From NCBI GenBank assembly GCA_001797615.1, contig MGPV01000009.1, positions 1-51,166 on the forward strand: 51,166 bases of DNA, given 5' to 3'. Below the pieces are notes generated by a model. The model had not been told where the DNA came from and did no database searches. It saw only the letters and a list, made by a program, of their open reading frames with translations. This DNA comes from Deltaproteobacteria bacterium GWC2_65_14. Its GTDB lineage: Bacteria > Desulfobacterota > Deferrimicrobia > Deferrimicrobiales > Deferrimicrobiaceae. A program made the position numbers and the translations under genes. Below are positions 9,152-18,044 of this stretch, in pieces (within the stretch, counting starts at the first letter, position 1; the number at the start of each line of letters is the position of its first letter).

Positions 9152-10219
9152 TTGCAGGATAAGCTGGCATCGATCGCGGCGCGGGTCGAGGAGATCAACC
9201 GCATCCTCTCCGATCCGGCGGTGTCGGGGGATCGGCGGGAGCTCCAGAAACTCGGCCGGGAGCTGGCCGAGCTGCGCCCCCTCTCCGACGCCTACGGAGA
9301 GCACCGGAGGATCGTCCGGGAACTGGAGGAGAACCGGGAGCTCGCCCAGTCGGAAAAGGATCCCGAGATGCGGGCGATGGCCAAGGAGGAGATCGCGCGG
9401 CTCTCGGCGGAGCAGGAGCGGATCGAGGCGCAGCTCCGGGTCCTCCTCCTGCCGAAGGACCCCAACGACGAGAAGAACATCCTGATCGAGATCCGGGCGG
9501 GCGCCGGCGGGGAGGAGGCGGCGCTCTTCGCCTCCGAGCTCTTCCGGTCCTACTCCATGTACGCGGCGGGAAAGGGCTGGAAGGTGGAGGTGCTCTCCCA
9601 AAGCGACACGGGAATCGGGGGCACCCGGGAGGTCATCGCGATGATCGAGGGGAAGGGGGCCTACAGCCGCCTGAAGTACGAGAGCGGGGTCCACCGGGTC
9701 CAGCGGGTTCCGGAGACGGAGGCGGGGGGGAGGATCCACACCTCGACCGTCACCGTGGCCGTGATCCCGGAGGCCGAGGAGGTGGATGTGCAGATCGGCC
9801 CCGACGACCTCAGGATCGACGTCTTCCGCTCCTCCGGGCCCGGGGGGCAGAGCGTGAACACCACCGACTCGGCGGTCCGGATCACCCACACCCCCACCGG
9901 CCTGGTCGTCTCCTGCCAGGACGAGAAGTCCCAGCTGAAGAACAAGTCGAAGGCCTTGAAGATCCTCCGGTCCCGGCTCTACGACCTCGAGCTGGAGAAG
10001 CAGCGGTCGGAACGGGCCGACATGCGGCGCTCCCTGGTGGGGACCGGAGACCGGAGCGAGCGGATCCGGACCTACAATTTCCCCCAGCACCGGGTGACGG
10101 ATCACCGGATCGGCCTCACGGTCCACCAGCTTTCCCAGGTGATGGACGGGGGGTTCGACCCGTTCGTGGAGGCGCTGGTCGCCCACGCCCAGGTCGAGGC
10201 GCTCAAGCACACCGGGTGA
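9152..10219 (+). CDS. prfA: Peptide chain release factor 1
   Basis: Terminates translation at UAA and UAG. 355 aa. The catalytic GGQ lies at residues 231-233 in SSGPGGQSVN, and the stop-codon recognition tripeptide is Pro187-Glu-Thr189 (PxT type), as expected for RF1. The start is TTG, supported by GGAGGTC at a normal spacing. Its stop overlaps the GTG of prmC, which methylates this protein's GGQ glutamine. Confidence 0.96.
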   Translation: MQDKLASIAARVEEINRILSDPAVSGDRRELQKLGRELAELRPLSDAYGEHRRIVRELEENRELAQSEKDPEMRAMAKEEIARLSAEQERIEAQLRVLLLPKDPNDEKNILIEIRAGAGGEEAALFASELFRSYSMYAAGKGWKVEVLSQSDTGIGGTREVIAMIEGKGAYSRLKYESGVHRVQRVPETEAGGRIHTSTVTVAVIPEAEEVDVQIGPDDLRIDVFRSSGPGGQSVNTTDSAVRITHTPTGLVVSCQDEKSQLKNKSKALKILRSRLYDLELEKQRSERADMRRSLVGTGDRSERIRTYNFPQHRVTDHRIGLTVHQLSQVMDGGFDPFVEALVAHAQVEALKHTG

Positions 10220-11085
10220 GGACCTCTCCCATGCGCCTTGCCGAACTCCTCGCTCGGTGCCGGCGGGAGATGGAATCCCGGGGGCTTCCCCCGGACCCCG
10301 ACTCCGAGATCCTCTCGGCCGCCCTCGCCGGCGTGGCCCGGCCCAGGCTGTTCGCGGAGCGGGAGCGCGAGGTGGGCGACCCGACCTCCGTGCTGGAAGG
10401 ATGGATCCGGCGGAGGGCCTCGGGGGAGCCGCTCCAGTATATTCTCGGCGACTGGGAATTCTACGGGAGGGAGTTCCGCCTCTCCCGAGACACCCTCATC
10501 CCCCGCCCCGAAACGGAAGGGCTGGTCGAAGGGGTGGTCGAGGGATGGAAGCGGTCCGGCAAATGCGCGGGGCTTCTGCTGGACGTGGGCACCGGGTGCG
10601 GGGCGATCGCCGTAACGTTGGCCGCGGAGCTCCCCCGGGTCCGGGTGGTGGCCGTGGACGTCTGCATGGGCGCCCTGTCCGTCGCCAGAGGGAACGCGCT
10701 GCGGCACGGGGTCCTGGGGCGTGTCCGGCTCCTCCGGTCGGACGCATATTCCGCCTTGAAAAGCGGGGCCCGTTTTGATGTAGTGATTTCAAATCCTCCG
10801 TACGTCTCCGAAACGGAATGGGAATCCCTTCCCCGGGAAGTGCGGGACTTCGAGCCTGCCGTCGCGCTGCTGGGAGGGCCGGACGGGCTTTCCGTGATCC
10901 GCCGACTGGTGCGGGAAGGGGCCGGGTTCCTCCTCCCCGGGGGGGAGCTCCGGTGCGAAATCGGGGAAACGCAGGGAGATGCGGTGCGTCGTCTCCCTTG
11001 CGGCCCGCTCCGTTTCGCAGGCGTGGAGAGGGATCTCGCCGGGCGCGACCGGGTGGCCCGCTGGGTGCTCCCGGCGGCGGAATAG
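10216..11085 (+). CDS. prmC: Release factor glutamine N5-methyltransferase
   Basis: Methylates the GGQ glutamine of release factors using S-adenosylmethionine. 289 aa. The helical N-terminal domain is followed by the SAM-binding motif DVGTGCGA (123-130) and the catalytic NPPY (193-196). Start chosen as the GTG in a GTGA overlap with prfA; an ATG five codons downstream is also possible. Confidence 0.95.
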   Translation: MRTSPMRLAELLARCRREMESRGLPPDPDSEILSAALAGVARPRLFAEREREVGDPTSVLEGWIRRRASGEPLQYILGDWEFYGREFRLSRDTLIPRPETEGLVEGVVEGWKRSGKCAGLLLDVGTGCGAIAVTLAAELPRVRVVAVDVCMGALSVARGNALRHGVLGRVRLLRSDAYSALKSGARFDVVISNPPYVSETEWESLPREVRDFEPAVALLGGPDGLSVIRRLVREGAGFLLPGGELRCEIGETQGDAVRRLPCGPLRFAGVERDLAGRDRVARWVLPAAE

Positions 11086-11093
11086 GGGGAAGT

Positions 11094-12362
11094 CTGGACA
11101 CCTTTCATGTCCGGGGAGGGCGGCGGCTCCAGGGATCCGTCCCGGTTTCCGGGGCGAAGAACGCCGTCCTTCCGATCATGGCCGCAGCGCTGCTCGCGGA
11201 CGGCCCCGTCGAGATCCTCGGGGCCCCCTTCCTTCGGGACGTCGACACCTTCGGCCGGCTCCTCGGGCAGATGGGGGCCGGCGTGGAGCGGATCGCGCCG
11301 GAAGGGGGGCGGGGGGGGATCCGGGTCGTCTCCCGCCCGGATCTGAAGCCGGAGGCCCCCTACGACCTGGTCAAGACGATGCGCGCCTCCGTGCTGGTCC
11401 TCGGGCCGCTGGTGGCGAGGTACGGCAGGGCGAGGATCTCCCTTCCCGGGGGATGCGCGATCGGGGCGCGACCGATCGATCAGCACCTCAAGGGGCTGGA
11501 GCGGCTCGGAGCCCGGACGACCCTCACGGAGGGGTACATCGAGGCGGAGGCCGGACGACTGTCCGGGGCCACGGTCACCTTCGATCTCCAGACGGTCACC
11601 GGGACGGAGAACCTGATGATGGCCGCTACCCTCGCGCAGGGGACCACCGTGCTGAAGAACGCCGCCCGGGAGCCGGAGATCTGCGACCTGGCGAAGGCGC
11701 TCCGGGCGATGGGAGCGAGGATCGAGGGGGACGGGACCGGCGAGATCGTGATCCACGGCGTGCCCGCCCTCTCCGGCGCGCGGCACGAGGTGATGGCCGA
11801 CCGCATCGAGGCGGCGACCCTGCTGCTGGCGGGGGCGATCACCGGGGGCGACGTCACCGTGGAAGGGGCGGACCCCGCTGCGATGGACTCGGTCCTATCG
11901 AAGCTTGCCGAGAGCGGGGCTTCCGTCTCGACGGTTTCGGGCGGGGTGCGGGTCCTGCGGGACGGGCCGATCCGCTCGGTGAACGTGAAGACCTCCCCCT
12001 ACCCCGGGTTTCCGACCGACGTGCAGGCGCAGTTCATGGCCTACATGTGCCTGGGGGACGGCTTCAGCATCGTCCGGGAGACGATCTTCGAGAACCGGTT
12101 CATGCATGTGGCCGAGTTGCGGAGGATGGGGGGACGGATCGACGTCTCCGGGAACACCGCGGCGGTCAAGGGGGTTCCCGCGCTCTCCGGCGCTCCCTGC
12201 ATGGCGACCGACCTGCGGGCCTCGGCCTCCCTCGTGCTGGCCGGGTTGGCCGCGTCCGGGACCACCGAGATCCTCCGGATCTACCACCTCGATCGGGGGT
12301 ACGAGTCGCTGGAGAAAAAACTTTCCTCCCTGGGGGCGGAGATCGCCCGGGTCCAGGAATAG
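11094..12362 (+). CDS. murA: UDP-N-acetylglucosamine 1-carboxyvinyltransferase MurA, CTG start
   Basis: First committed step of peptidoglycan synthesis: transfers enolpyruvate from PEP to UDP-GlcNAc. 422 aa if started at CTG 11094. With that start, the catalytic Lys and Asn of SGAKNA fall at 22 and 23, exactly the E. coli numbering, and the active-site cysteine is Cys121 (PGGCAIG). No in-frame ATG, GTG or TTG exists in the right place: the first internal ATG would delete SGAKNA, and the nearest upstream GTG lies about 48 codons inside prmC. AGGGGGA precedes the CTG. Cys rather than Asp in the active site predicts fosfomycin sensitivity of the enzyme. Confidence 0.95.
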   Translation: MDTFHVRGGRRLQGSVPVSGAKNAVLPIMAAALLADGPVEILGAPFLRDVDTFGRLLGQMGAGVERIAPEGGRGGIRVVSRPDLKPEAPYDLVKTMRASVLVLGPLVARYGRARISLPGGCAIGARPIDQHLKGLERLGARTTLTEGYIEAEAGRLSGATVTFDLQTVTGTENLMMAATLAQGTTVLKNAAREPEICDLAKALRAMGARIEGDGTGEIVIHGVPALSGARHEVMADRIEAATLLLAGAITGGDVTVEGADPAAMDSVLSKLAESGASVSTVSGGVRVLRDGPIRSVNVKTSPYPGFPTDVQAQFMAYMCLGDGFSIVRETIFENRFMHVAELRRMGGRIDVSGNTAAVKGVPALSGAPCMATDLRASASLVLAGLAASGTTEILRIYHLDRGYESLEKKLSSLGAEIARVQE

Positions 12363-12371
12363 GAGGCGGAT

Positions 12372-13661
12372 GTGCGCTGGGTGAAGTCGGGGACTGCGGC
12401 ATTCCGGAACGCGCTGCTCGCCGCGGAGCGCCGCGGGGGAACGGAGTCGGACAAGGTCCGTCCGGTCGTCTCCGAGATCCTGGCCCGGGTCCGGAAGGGA
12501 GGGGACGACGCCCTGGCCGAATACACCCTCCGCTTCGACCGGTTCGACCCGCGGAGGACGGGGTTCCGCCTCTCCCCGCGGGCCGTGGAGGCCGGCTGGT
12601 CGCGGACGTCGAAGCGGCTCCGCGGGTCGCTCGAGGCCGCCGCGGAGCGGATCGACGCCTTCCACCGGAAGCAGCGGGAGGAGGGGTTCACCCTGGAATA
12701 TCCCGGGGCGGTCGTGGGACAGAGGGTCCTCCCGGTCGCCCGCGCGGGGGTGTACGTCCCCGGGGGAAAGGCGGCCTACCCCTCGACCCTGCTCATGAAC
12801 GCGATTCCCGCGCGGGTGGCGGGGGTTCGGGAGATCTACGCCGCCTGCGCCGCACCGGGAGGAACGGTTCCGGACGTCGTCCTCGCGGCGGCCCGGATCG
12901 CCGGGGTCACCGGCCTGTTCCGCATCGGGGGAGCGCAGGCGATCGCGGCGCTCGCGTACGGAACGGAATCCGTTCCGAAGGTCGACGTGGTGACCGGCCC
13001 CGGGAACGCCTACGTGACGGAGGCCAAGCGCCAGGTGTACGGGACGGTGGGGATCGACATGCTCGCGGGGCCCAGCGAACTGGTCGTCCTGGCCGACCGG
13101 ACCGCGCGGGCGGCCTACGTGGCGGCGGACCTGCTCTCCCAGGCCGAGCACGACGAGGACGCCTTCGTCGCCCTCGTGACCGATTCCCCGGCGCTCGCCC
13201 GGAAGGTCGGCGCGGAACTCTCCCGGCAGTCGGCGGCGCTTCCCCGGAAGAAGATCCTGGCCGCCGCGCTTTCCCGCGCCTGCGGTTTCCTGGTGAAGGG
13301 GATTCCCGAGGGGATCGAGACGGTGAACCGGCTGGCGCCGGAGCACCTCTCCGTGATGGTCGAGGACCCCTGGGCCGCGCTCGGAAAGATCCGGAACGCG
13401 GGGACCGCCTTCCTGGGGCCGTACAGCCCCGTCGCCGTGGGGGATTACATCGCCGGGATCAACCACACCCTCCCCACGGGAGGGGCGGCCCGCTTTTCCT
13501 CCCCTCTGGGGGTGGCGAACTTCCTCAAGAGAATTAACGTGGTATCATATCAATCCCAAGCCCTTGCCGTCGACGCGCCGCATGTCGTGCGGATCGCCGG
13601 GAAGGAGGGGCTGCTTGCGCACGCGAGGGCGGTGCGGGTGCGGACGGAAGGGGGGGGCTGA
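12372..13661 (+). CDS. hisD: Histidinol dehydrogenase
   Basis: Last two steps of histidine synthesis, L-histidinol to L-histidine with NAD. 429 aa, starting with GTG after AGGAGG. All key residues are present: zinc ligands Gln257, His260, Asp358 and His417, and catalytic Glu324-His325 (LAPEHL). First gene of the his cluster here. hisG, which I recall sitting between murA and hisD in Geobacter, is absent at this place. Confidence 0.97.
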   Translation: MRWVKSGTAAFRNALLAAERRGGTESDKVRPVVSEILARVRKGGDDALAEYTLRFDRFDPRRTGFRLSPRAVEAGWSRTSKRLRGSLEAAAERIDAFHRKQREEGFTLEYPGAVVGQRVLPVARAGVYVPGGKAAYPSTLLMNAIPARVAGVREIYAACAAPGGTVPDVVLAAARIAGVTGLFRIGGAQAIAALAYGTESVPKVDVVTGPGNAYVTEAKRQVYGTVGIDMLAGPSELVVLADRTARAAYVAADLLSQAEHDEDAFVALVTDSPALARKVGAELSRQSAALPRKKILAAALSRACGFLVKGIPEGIETVNRLAPEHLSVMVEDPWAALGKIRNAGTAFLGPYSPVAVGDYIAGINHTLPTGGAARFSSPLGVANFLKRINVVSYQSQALAVDAPHVVRIAGKEGLLAHARAVRVRTEGGG

Positions 13662-13662
13662 C

Positions 13663-14259
13663 ATGGCCATGCCGAGGGAAGCGCAGAGTTCCCGGAAGAC
13701 GAAGGAGACCGACATCTCGGTGACGCTCCGGCTGGACGGGGCCGGAGAGGGGAGAATCTCCACCACGGTCCCCTTTTTCGACCACATGCTGACGCTCTTC
13801 GCTCGCCACGGCTTCTTCGACCTGGCCGTCGCGGCGAAGGGGGACACCGACGTCGACTTCCACCATATCGTCGAGGACGTGGGAATCTGCCTCGGGGAGG
13901 CGTTCCGGCGGGCGCTCGGGGACATGACGGGGATCGCCCGGTACGGCCACGCGAGCCTGCCGATGATCGAGGCGCTGGCCGAGGTCTCGGTGGACGTCTC
14001 GGCCCGCCCCCACCTCGTGTTTCGGTGCCCTCTCGCGCGCGAGAAGGTCGGGACGTTCGACGTCGAGCTTGTGGAGGAGTTCCTCCGGGCCTTCTCCCAG
14101 TCCTCCGGCATCTGCCTCCACGTGAATGTGCCGTACGGATCGAACGCCCACCACACCGTCGAGGCGGTCTTCAAGGGGCTGGGGCGGGCGATGTCCGATG
14201 CGGTCCGGCCCGACCCGAGGGTCCGGGGGGTTCATTCGTCGAAAGGCGTCCTGGGATGA
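13663..14259 (+). CDS. hisB: Imidazoleglycerol-phosphate dehydratase
   Basis: Dehydrates imidazole glycerol phosphate, sixth step of histidine synthesis. 198 aa, monofunctional, without the phosphatase domain seen in enterobacteria. Both metal-binding motifs are present, HHIVED and HHTVEA. A second ATG two codons downstream is an equally good start. It begins right after the hisD stop and overlaps hisH by ATGA. Confidence 0.96.
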   Translation: MAMPREAQSSRKTKETDISVTLRLDGAGEGRISTTVPFFDHMLTLFARHGFFDLAVAAKGDTDVDFHHIVEDVGICLGEAFRRALGDMTGIARYGHASLPMIEALAEVSVDVSARPHLVFRCPLAREKVGTFDVELVEEFLRAFSQSSGICLHVNVPYGSNAHHTVEAVFKGLGRAMSDAVRPDPRVRGVHSSKGVLG

Positions 14260-14921
14260 GCGGGGAGGCGGCCATCGGGGTCGTCGACTACGGCATGGGG
14301 AACCTGCGCAGCGTCGGCAAGGCGCTGGAGTCGCTCGGGTTCCCGGTGATCGTGAGCGGAAGCCCGCGGGATCTCTCCCGGTGCCGGGGGATCGTGCTGC
14401 CGGGAGTGGGGGCGTTCCGCGACTGCATGGAGAATCTGCGGCGGCAGGGGCTGATTCCCTTCCTGTCCGACCGCCTCGCGGAGGGGAGTCCGTTCCTCGG
14501 GATCTGCCTCGGGCTGCAGGTCCTCTTCACCGAGAGCGAGGAGTTCGGGCGGTACGAAGGGCTCGGGTTCCTCCCCGGGAAGGTGGTCCGGTTCCCGCGC
14601 GGTCTTTCCGGGCCCTCTCCGTCGGGGAAGAAGTCGGTCCTCAAGGTGCCCCATATGGGATGGAACCAGGTCGCGCGTGTGCAGGACCATCCCGTGCTGC
14701 GGGGGATCCCGGACGGGACCTACTTCTACTTCGTCCACTCCTATTACGTGTCGCCGGAGGACCCCTCGGTGGTCGCCTGCCGCACCTCCTACGGCGTCGA
14801 GTTCGCCGCCGCCGTGGGGAAGGGGAACCTGCTGGCGGTCCAGTTCCACCCGGAAAAGAGCCAGGCGGCGGGCCTTGCGGTTCTCTCGAGCTTCGGGCGT
14901 CTGTGCCGCGAGGCGGCGTGA
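14256..14921 (+). CDS. hisH: Imidazole glycerol phosphate synthase, glutaminase subunit
   Basis: Supplies ammonia from glutamine to HisF. 221 aa. The class I amidotransferase triad is Cys84 (GICLGLQ), His198 and Glu200 (QFHPEKS). Start inside the hisB stop codon. Separated from its partner hisF by hisA, the common order. Confidence 0.97.
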   Translation: MSGEAAIGVVDYGMGNLRSVGKALESLGFPVIVSGSPRDLSRCRGIVLPGVGAFRDCMENLRRQGLIPFLSDRLAEGSPFLGICLGLQVLFTESEEFGRYEGLGFLPGKVVRFPRGLSGPSPSGKKSVLKVPHMGWNQVARVQDHPVLRGIPDGTYFYFVHSYYVSPEDPSVVACRTSYGVEFAAAVGKGNLLAVQFHPEKSQAAGLAVLSSFGRLCREAA

Positions 14922-14931
14922 AGGAGGCGGG

Positions 14932-15663
14932 ATGGCGTTCCATGTGATTCCCGCGATCGACATCCAGGCAGGCAAGGCGGTGCGGCTGCGCCAGGGGCGG
15001 GCGGACGCCGCGACCGTCTTCTCCGACTCCCCCGTCGACGTCGCGAAGCGGTTCGCCTCCGGGGGCGCGTCGATGCTCCACGTGGTGGACCTGGACGGCG
15101 CCTTCACGGGACGTCCGGTGAACGTCGAGACGATCCTGCGGATCGTGTCCGGCACGGGGGTCCCCGTGCAGGTGGGCGGCGGGGTGCGCAACTACGACAT
15201 CGCCTCCCGCTACCTGGGCGCGGGCGTTTCCCGGGTCATCCTGGGGACCTCGATCGTCCGGAACCCCGAGGAGGTCCTTCGGATCACGAAGGCCTATCCC
15301 GGGAAGGTGGCGGCGGGGATCGACGCGAAGGAGGGGTTTGTCGCCATCCGGGGATGGGTGGAGGTCACGGGGGTCCGGGCGGTCGACCTCGCGCGGCAGA
15401 TGGAGGAGAGGGGGATCTCCTGCTTCGTCTACACCGACATCGCGCGGGACGGCATGATGGAAGGCCCGAATTTCACCAGCATCCGGGAGTTCGCCCGGGG
15501 GCTGTCGACCCCGGTGATCGCCTCGGGCGGAGTCAGCGCGATCGGTGACCTGGAGGAACTCCGGAAGATGGAATCGGACGGGGTGGTCGGCGTGGTGATC
15601 GGGAGGGCGATGTACGACGGCACCCTCTCCCTCGCGGACGTCCTCCGCATGGAAAGCCGGTAG
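14932..15663 (+). CDS. hisA: Phosphoribosylformimino-5-aminoimidazole carboxamide ribotide isomerase
   Basis: Amadori-type isomerase of the histidine pathway, a (beta/alpha)8 barrel. 243 aa. The catalytic aspartates are Asp10 (PAIDIQ) and Asp131 (AGIDAK). An AAGGAGG ribosome binding site precedes the ATG. Phosphate-binding loops GGGVR and ASGGV are visible in the two barrel halves. Confidence 0.97.
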   Translation: MAFHVIPAIDIQAGKAVRLRQGRADAATVFSDSPVDVAKRFASGGASMLHVVDLDGAFTGRPVNVETILRIVSGTGVPVQVGGGVRNYDIASRYLGAGVSRVILGTSIVRNPEEVLRITKAYPGKVAAGIDAKEGFVAIRGWVEVTGVRAVDLARQMEERGISCFVYTDIARDGMMEGPNFTSIREFARGLSTPVIASGGVSAIGDLEELRKMESDGVVGVVIGRAMYDGTLSLADVLRMESR

Positions 15664-15671
15664 ACCGGAGG

Positions 15672-16505
15672 ATGCTCGCGAAGCGGATCATCCCCTGCCT
15701 CGACGTGAAGGACGGGAGGGTGGTGAAGGGGGTCCGGTTCGTGGAGCTTCGGGACGCCGGGGATCCGGTGGAGATCGCCCGGCGCTACGACGAGGAGGGG
15801 GCGGACGAACTGACCTTCCTCGACATCACCGCGTCCCACGAGAAGCGGGACATCCTGATCGACGTGGTCCGGAGGACCGCGGAGCAGGTGTTCATGCCGC
15901 TGACGGTGGGGGGAGGCGTCCGGACGCTGGAGGACATCCGCAGGCTGCTCACCGCGGGAGCCGACAAGGTGTCGATCAACACCGCCGCCGTGGCCGAACC
16001 GGAGTTCGTGCGGCGGGCAGCCGAGCGGTTCGGAAGCCAGTGCACGGTGGTCGCGATCGACGCCCGGCAGGTTCCGGGCCGGGCCGGAACCTGGGAGGTG
16101 TTCACCCACGGCGGGCGCCGGCCCGCGGGGATCGATGCCCTGGAGTGGTCGGAGCGGATGGAGGAATACGGGGCGGGCGAAATCCTGCTCACGAGCATGG
16201 ACCGGGACGGGACCCGGGCCGGGTACGACATCCCCCTCACGCGGGCCGTGGCCGACCGCGTGGGGATCCCGGTCATCGCCTCGGGCGGCGTGGGAACGCT
16301 GGACCATCTCGTGGAAGGGTTGACGGCGGGCGGGGCGGACGCGGTCCTCGCCGCCTCCATCTTCCACTACCGGGAGCATACGATCCGGGAGGCGAAGGAC
16401 TACCTGGAGCGTCGCGGGGTCCCGGTGCGCGGTGTCTTCCCGGGGGCCGGGGGGGGCGGTTCTCCTCAGGCAGGCGGGGCGGGCCATCCCGGGTGCGTCG
16501 CGTGA
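15672..16505 (+). CDS. hisF: Imidazole glycerol phosphate synthase, cyclase subunit
   Basis: Barrel enzyme forming imidazole glycerol phosphate and AICAR with HisH-derived ammonia. 277 aa. Catalytic Asp11 (CLDV) and Asp130 (AIDAR) are present. The family normally ends near residue 253 (RRGVPVR here); the remaining ~24 residues are Gly/Pro-rich and unlike the family, so they may be a harmless read-on into the intergenic space or the result of a lost stop codon. Confidence 0.95.
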   Translation: MLAKRIIPCLDVKDGRVVKGVRFVELRDAGDPVEIARRYDEEGADELTFLDITASHEKRDILIDVVRRTAEQVFMPLTVGGGVRTLEDIRRLLTAGADKVSINTAAVAEPEFVRRAAERFGSQCTVVAIDARQVPGRAGTWEVFTHGGRRPAGIDALEWSERMEEYGAGEILLTSMDRDGTRAGYDIPLTRAVADRVGIPVIASGGVGTLDHLVEGLTAGGADAVLAASIFHYREHTIREAKDYLERRGVPVRGVFPGAGGGGSPQAGGAGHPGCVA

Positions 16506-16521
16506 AAGGGGGAACCACCGG

Positions 16522-16866
16522 ATGACGGCGGAGGAATTCATCGCCATCGTGAAGTTCGACGAACGGGGGCTGGTCCCCGTCGTCACGCAGGACGTGAGCG
16601 ACAACGCGGTCCTCATGGTCGCCTGGGCGAACGCCGAGGCGCTGCGGAACACCGTTTCGTGCGGACGGGCCTCCTATTGGAGCCGCTCCAGGAAGTCCCT
16701 GTGGGTCAAGGGGGAAACCTCGGGCAACGTCCAGGAGGTGGAGGAAGTGCTGTACGACTGCGACGCGGACACGATCCTCTACCGGGTCCGGCAGTCCGGG
16801 CCCGCCTGTCACACGGGGGAGAGAACCTGCTTCTATCGGAGCGCCTACAAACGCCGGGGGGAATGA
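16522..16866 (+). CDS. hisI: Phosphoribosyl-AMP cyclohydrolase
   Basis: Opens the purine ring of PR-AMP, third step of histidine synthesis. 114 aa, a stand-alone HisI without the HisE domain. The metal-site motifs [10 protein letters not shown] and the [11 protein letters not shown] cysteines are present. The next gene starts inside its stop codon. Confidence 0.96.
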   Translation: MTAEEFIAIVKFDERGLVPVVTQDVSDNAVLMVAWANAEALRNTVSCGRASYWSRSRKSLWVKGETSGNVQEVEEVLYDCDADTILYRVRQSGPACHTGERTCFYRSAYKRRGE

Positions 16867-17216
16867 GCATGGCCGAGGAATGCATTTTCTGCAAGATCGT
16901 CCGGAAAGAGGTTCCGTCGCAACCGCTGCATGAGGACCACGACCTGCTCGCCTTCCCGGACCAGAATCCCGTGGCTCCGGTCCATGTGATTATCGTTCCC
17001 AAGGAGCACATGGTGAACCTGAACGAGGCGGGCGCGAAGGACGTGCCGCTGCTCGGGAAAATGCTGCGGTTGGCCTCCCGGATCGCGAACGAGAAGGGGA
17101 TCGCCGAGTCCGGCTACCGGGTGGTCGTCAACAACGGGGAGGACGGCGGACAGGTGGTCCCGCACCTCCACCTCCACCTGATCGGGGGGAAGGGGCTCGG
17201 GCACAAGCTGGGCTGA
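16863..17216 (+). CDS. HIT-family (HINT-like) nucleotide phosphoramidase
   Basis: Small purine nucleotide-binding hydrolase. 117 aa. The histidine triad is His101, His103 and His105 (HLHLHLIGG); an N-terminal CIFC pair (Cys7, Cys10) is typical of the HINT group. The alternative start two codons downstream (MAEEC) is equally plausible. Coupled to hisI by ATGA, although no role in histidine synthesis is known; some HINT proteins hydrolyse AMP derivatives. Confidence 0.93.
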   Translation: MSMAEECIFCKIVRKEVPSQPLHEDHDLLAFPDQNPVAPVHVIIVPKEHMVNLNEAGAKDVPLLGKMLRLASRIANEKGIAESGYRVVVNNGEDGGQVVPHLHLHLIGGKGLGHKLG

Positions 17217-17236
17217 GAGGGGGAGCCTCTTCTTTC
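17216..17236 (+). terminator. Weak candidate terminator after the his/HIT operon
   Basis: AGAGG-GGGAG-CCTCT forms a 5-bp stem followed by TCTTT. It sits between the HIT stop codon and the rpsU promoter. The stem is short, so this is a weak call. Confidence 0.3.
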
Positions 17237-17237
17237 C

Positions 17238-17265
17238 TTGACAAATCGGGATACTTGCGTAATAT
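17238..17265 (+). promoter_or_regulatory. Sigma-70 promoter of the rpsU-yqeY-dnaG-rpoD operon
   Basis: Perfect TTGACA at 17238-17243, then 16 bases, then TAATAT; an overlapping TATATT lies at 17263-17268. The surrounding 40 bases are AT-rich in an otherwise very GC-rich region. Predicted transcription start about 40 bases before rpsU. Confidence 0.8.
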
Positions 17266-17311
17266 ATTGTAGTTTTAGGCTAAATGTCGACCCAGGAAGG
17301 GGTGATCTGGA

Positions 17312-17509
17312 ATGCCGGGCGTCCGGGTGAAGGAAGAGGAGCCCTTTGAGAGTGTGCTGAAGCGGTTCAAGAAGCAGTGCGAAAAGGCCGGGATCCTGTC
17401 GGAGATCCGCAAGCGCGAGCACTACGAAAAGCCGAGCGTGAAGCGGAAGAAGAAGGCACTCGCGGCCAGGAAACGAGCGCTGAAGAAAATGAAGAAGATG
17501 AGCCGGTAG
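17312..17509 (+). CDS. rpsU: Ribosomal protein bS21
   Basis: Small-subunit ribosomal protein. 65 aa, highly basic, with the family core [17 protein letters not shown] and a Lys/Arg-rich C-terminus. AGGAAGGGG precedes the ATG. First gene of the macromolecular synthesis operon. Confidence 0.96.
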   Translation: MPGVRVKEEEPFESVLKRFKKQCEKAGILSEIRKREHYEKPSVKRKKKALAARKRALKKMKKMSR

Positions 17510-17512
17510 CGG

Positions 17513-17959
17513 ATGGACCTGAGGGAACGGATACGGCAGGACATGCAGAAGGCGGCCAAGGAGCGGGACTCCTTGGCCCTTTCTGCTTTGCGGATGGCGG
17601 TTGCCGCCATCCAGAACGGCGAAATCGAGGCCCGCGGGGAGCTCGCGGACGACGCGGTCCTCCGGCTGCTCGGGACACTGGTGAAGCAGCGCCGGGAGGC
17701 CATCGACCTGTACCGGCGGGGGAACCGGCCCGAGCTGGCCGAGAAGGAAGCGCAGGAGATCACCGTGCTCGAGCGATACCTGCCCGAGGCGCTCTCCACG
17801 TCGGAGATCGAAGCGCTCGCCGGGGAAGCCATCCGGGCGGCCGAAGCCAAGGGTCCGGGCGACCTGGGCCGCGTCATGAAGGAACTGATGCCGAAGGTGG
17901 CGGGACGGGCCGACGGCAAGGCCGTCCGCGAGATTGTCCATCGTCTGCTGGCCGGGTAG
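17513..17959 (+). CDS. yqeY: YqeY/GatB-tail family protein
   Basis: 148 aa protein of the GatB_Yqey family, related to the tRNA-binding tail of amidotransferase subunit GatB. The hallmark ERYLPEALS and the C-terminal GRVMKELMPKVAGRADGKAV are present. It may take part in tRNA-related metabolism, but no activity is established. Starts three bases after the rpsU stop. Confidence 0.93.
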   Translation: MDLRERIRQDMQKAAKERDSLALSALRMAVAAIQNGEIEARGELADDAVLRLLGTLVKQRREAIDLYRRGNRPELAEKEAQEITVLERYLPEALSTSEIEALAGEAIRAAEAKGPGDLGRVMKELMPKVAGRADGKAVREIVHRLLAG

Positions 17960-17978
17960 CGGGATACCGGAAGCGGAG

Positions 17979-18010
17979 ATCCCAGGCGCCGGGGGCGCCC
18001 GGGATTTTTT
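17979..18010 (+). terminator. Intrinsic terminator between yqeY and dnaG
   Basis: Arms ATCCCAGGCGCC (17979-17990) and GGCGCCCGGGAT (17994-18005) pair over 12 positions with one mismatch around a GGG loop, followed directly by a run of six T (18005-18010). It lies inside the operon, just after yqeY, and probably lowers dnaG and rpoD transcription relative to rpsU. The E. coli operon has a comparable terminator in front of dnaG. Confidence 0.85.
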
Positions 18011-18044
18011 CGTCCGTTTCCCGGGAGCGAGGTCGGGTGAAATC

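Noticed and set aside
10979-13537. 852-codon plus-strand frame across murA and hisD
   Set aside because: Out of frame with two well-identified enzymes; low-complexity Gly/Arg/Asp composition; shadow of codon bias.
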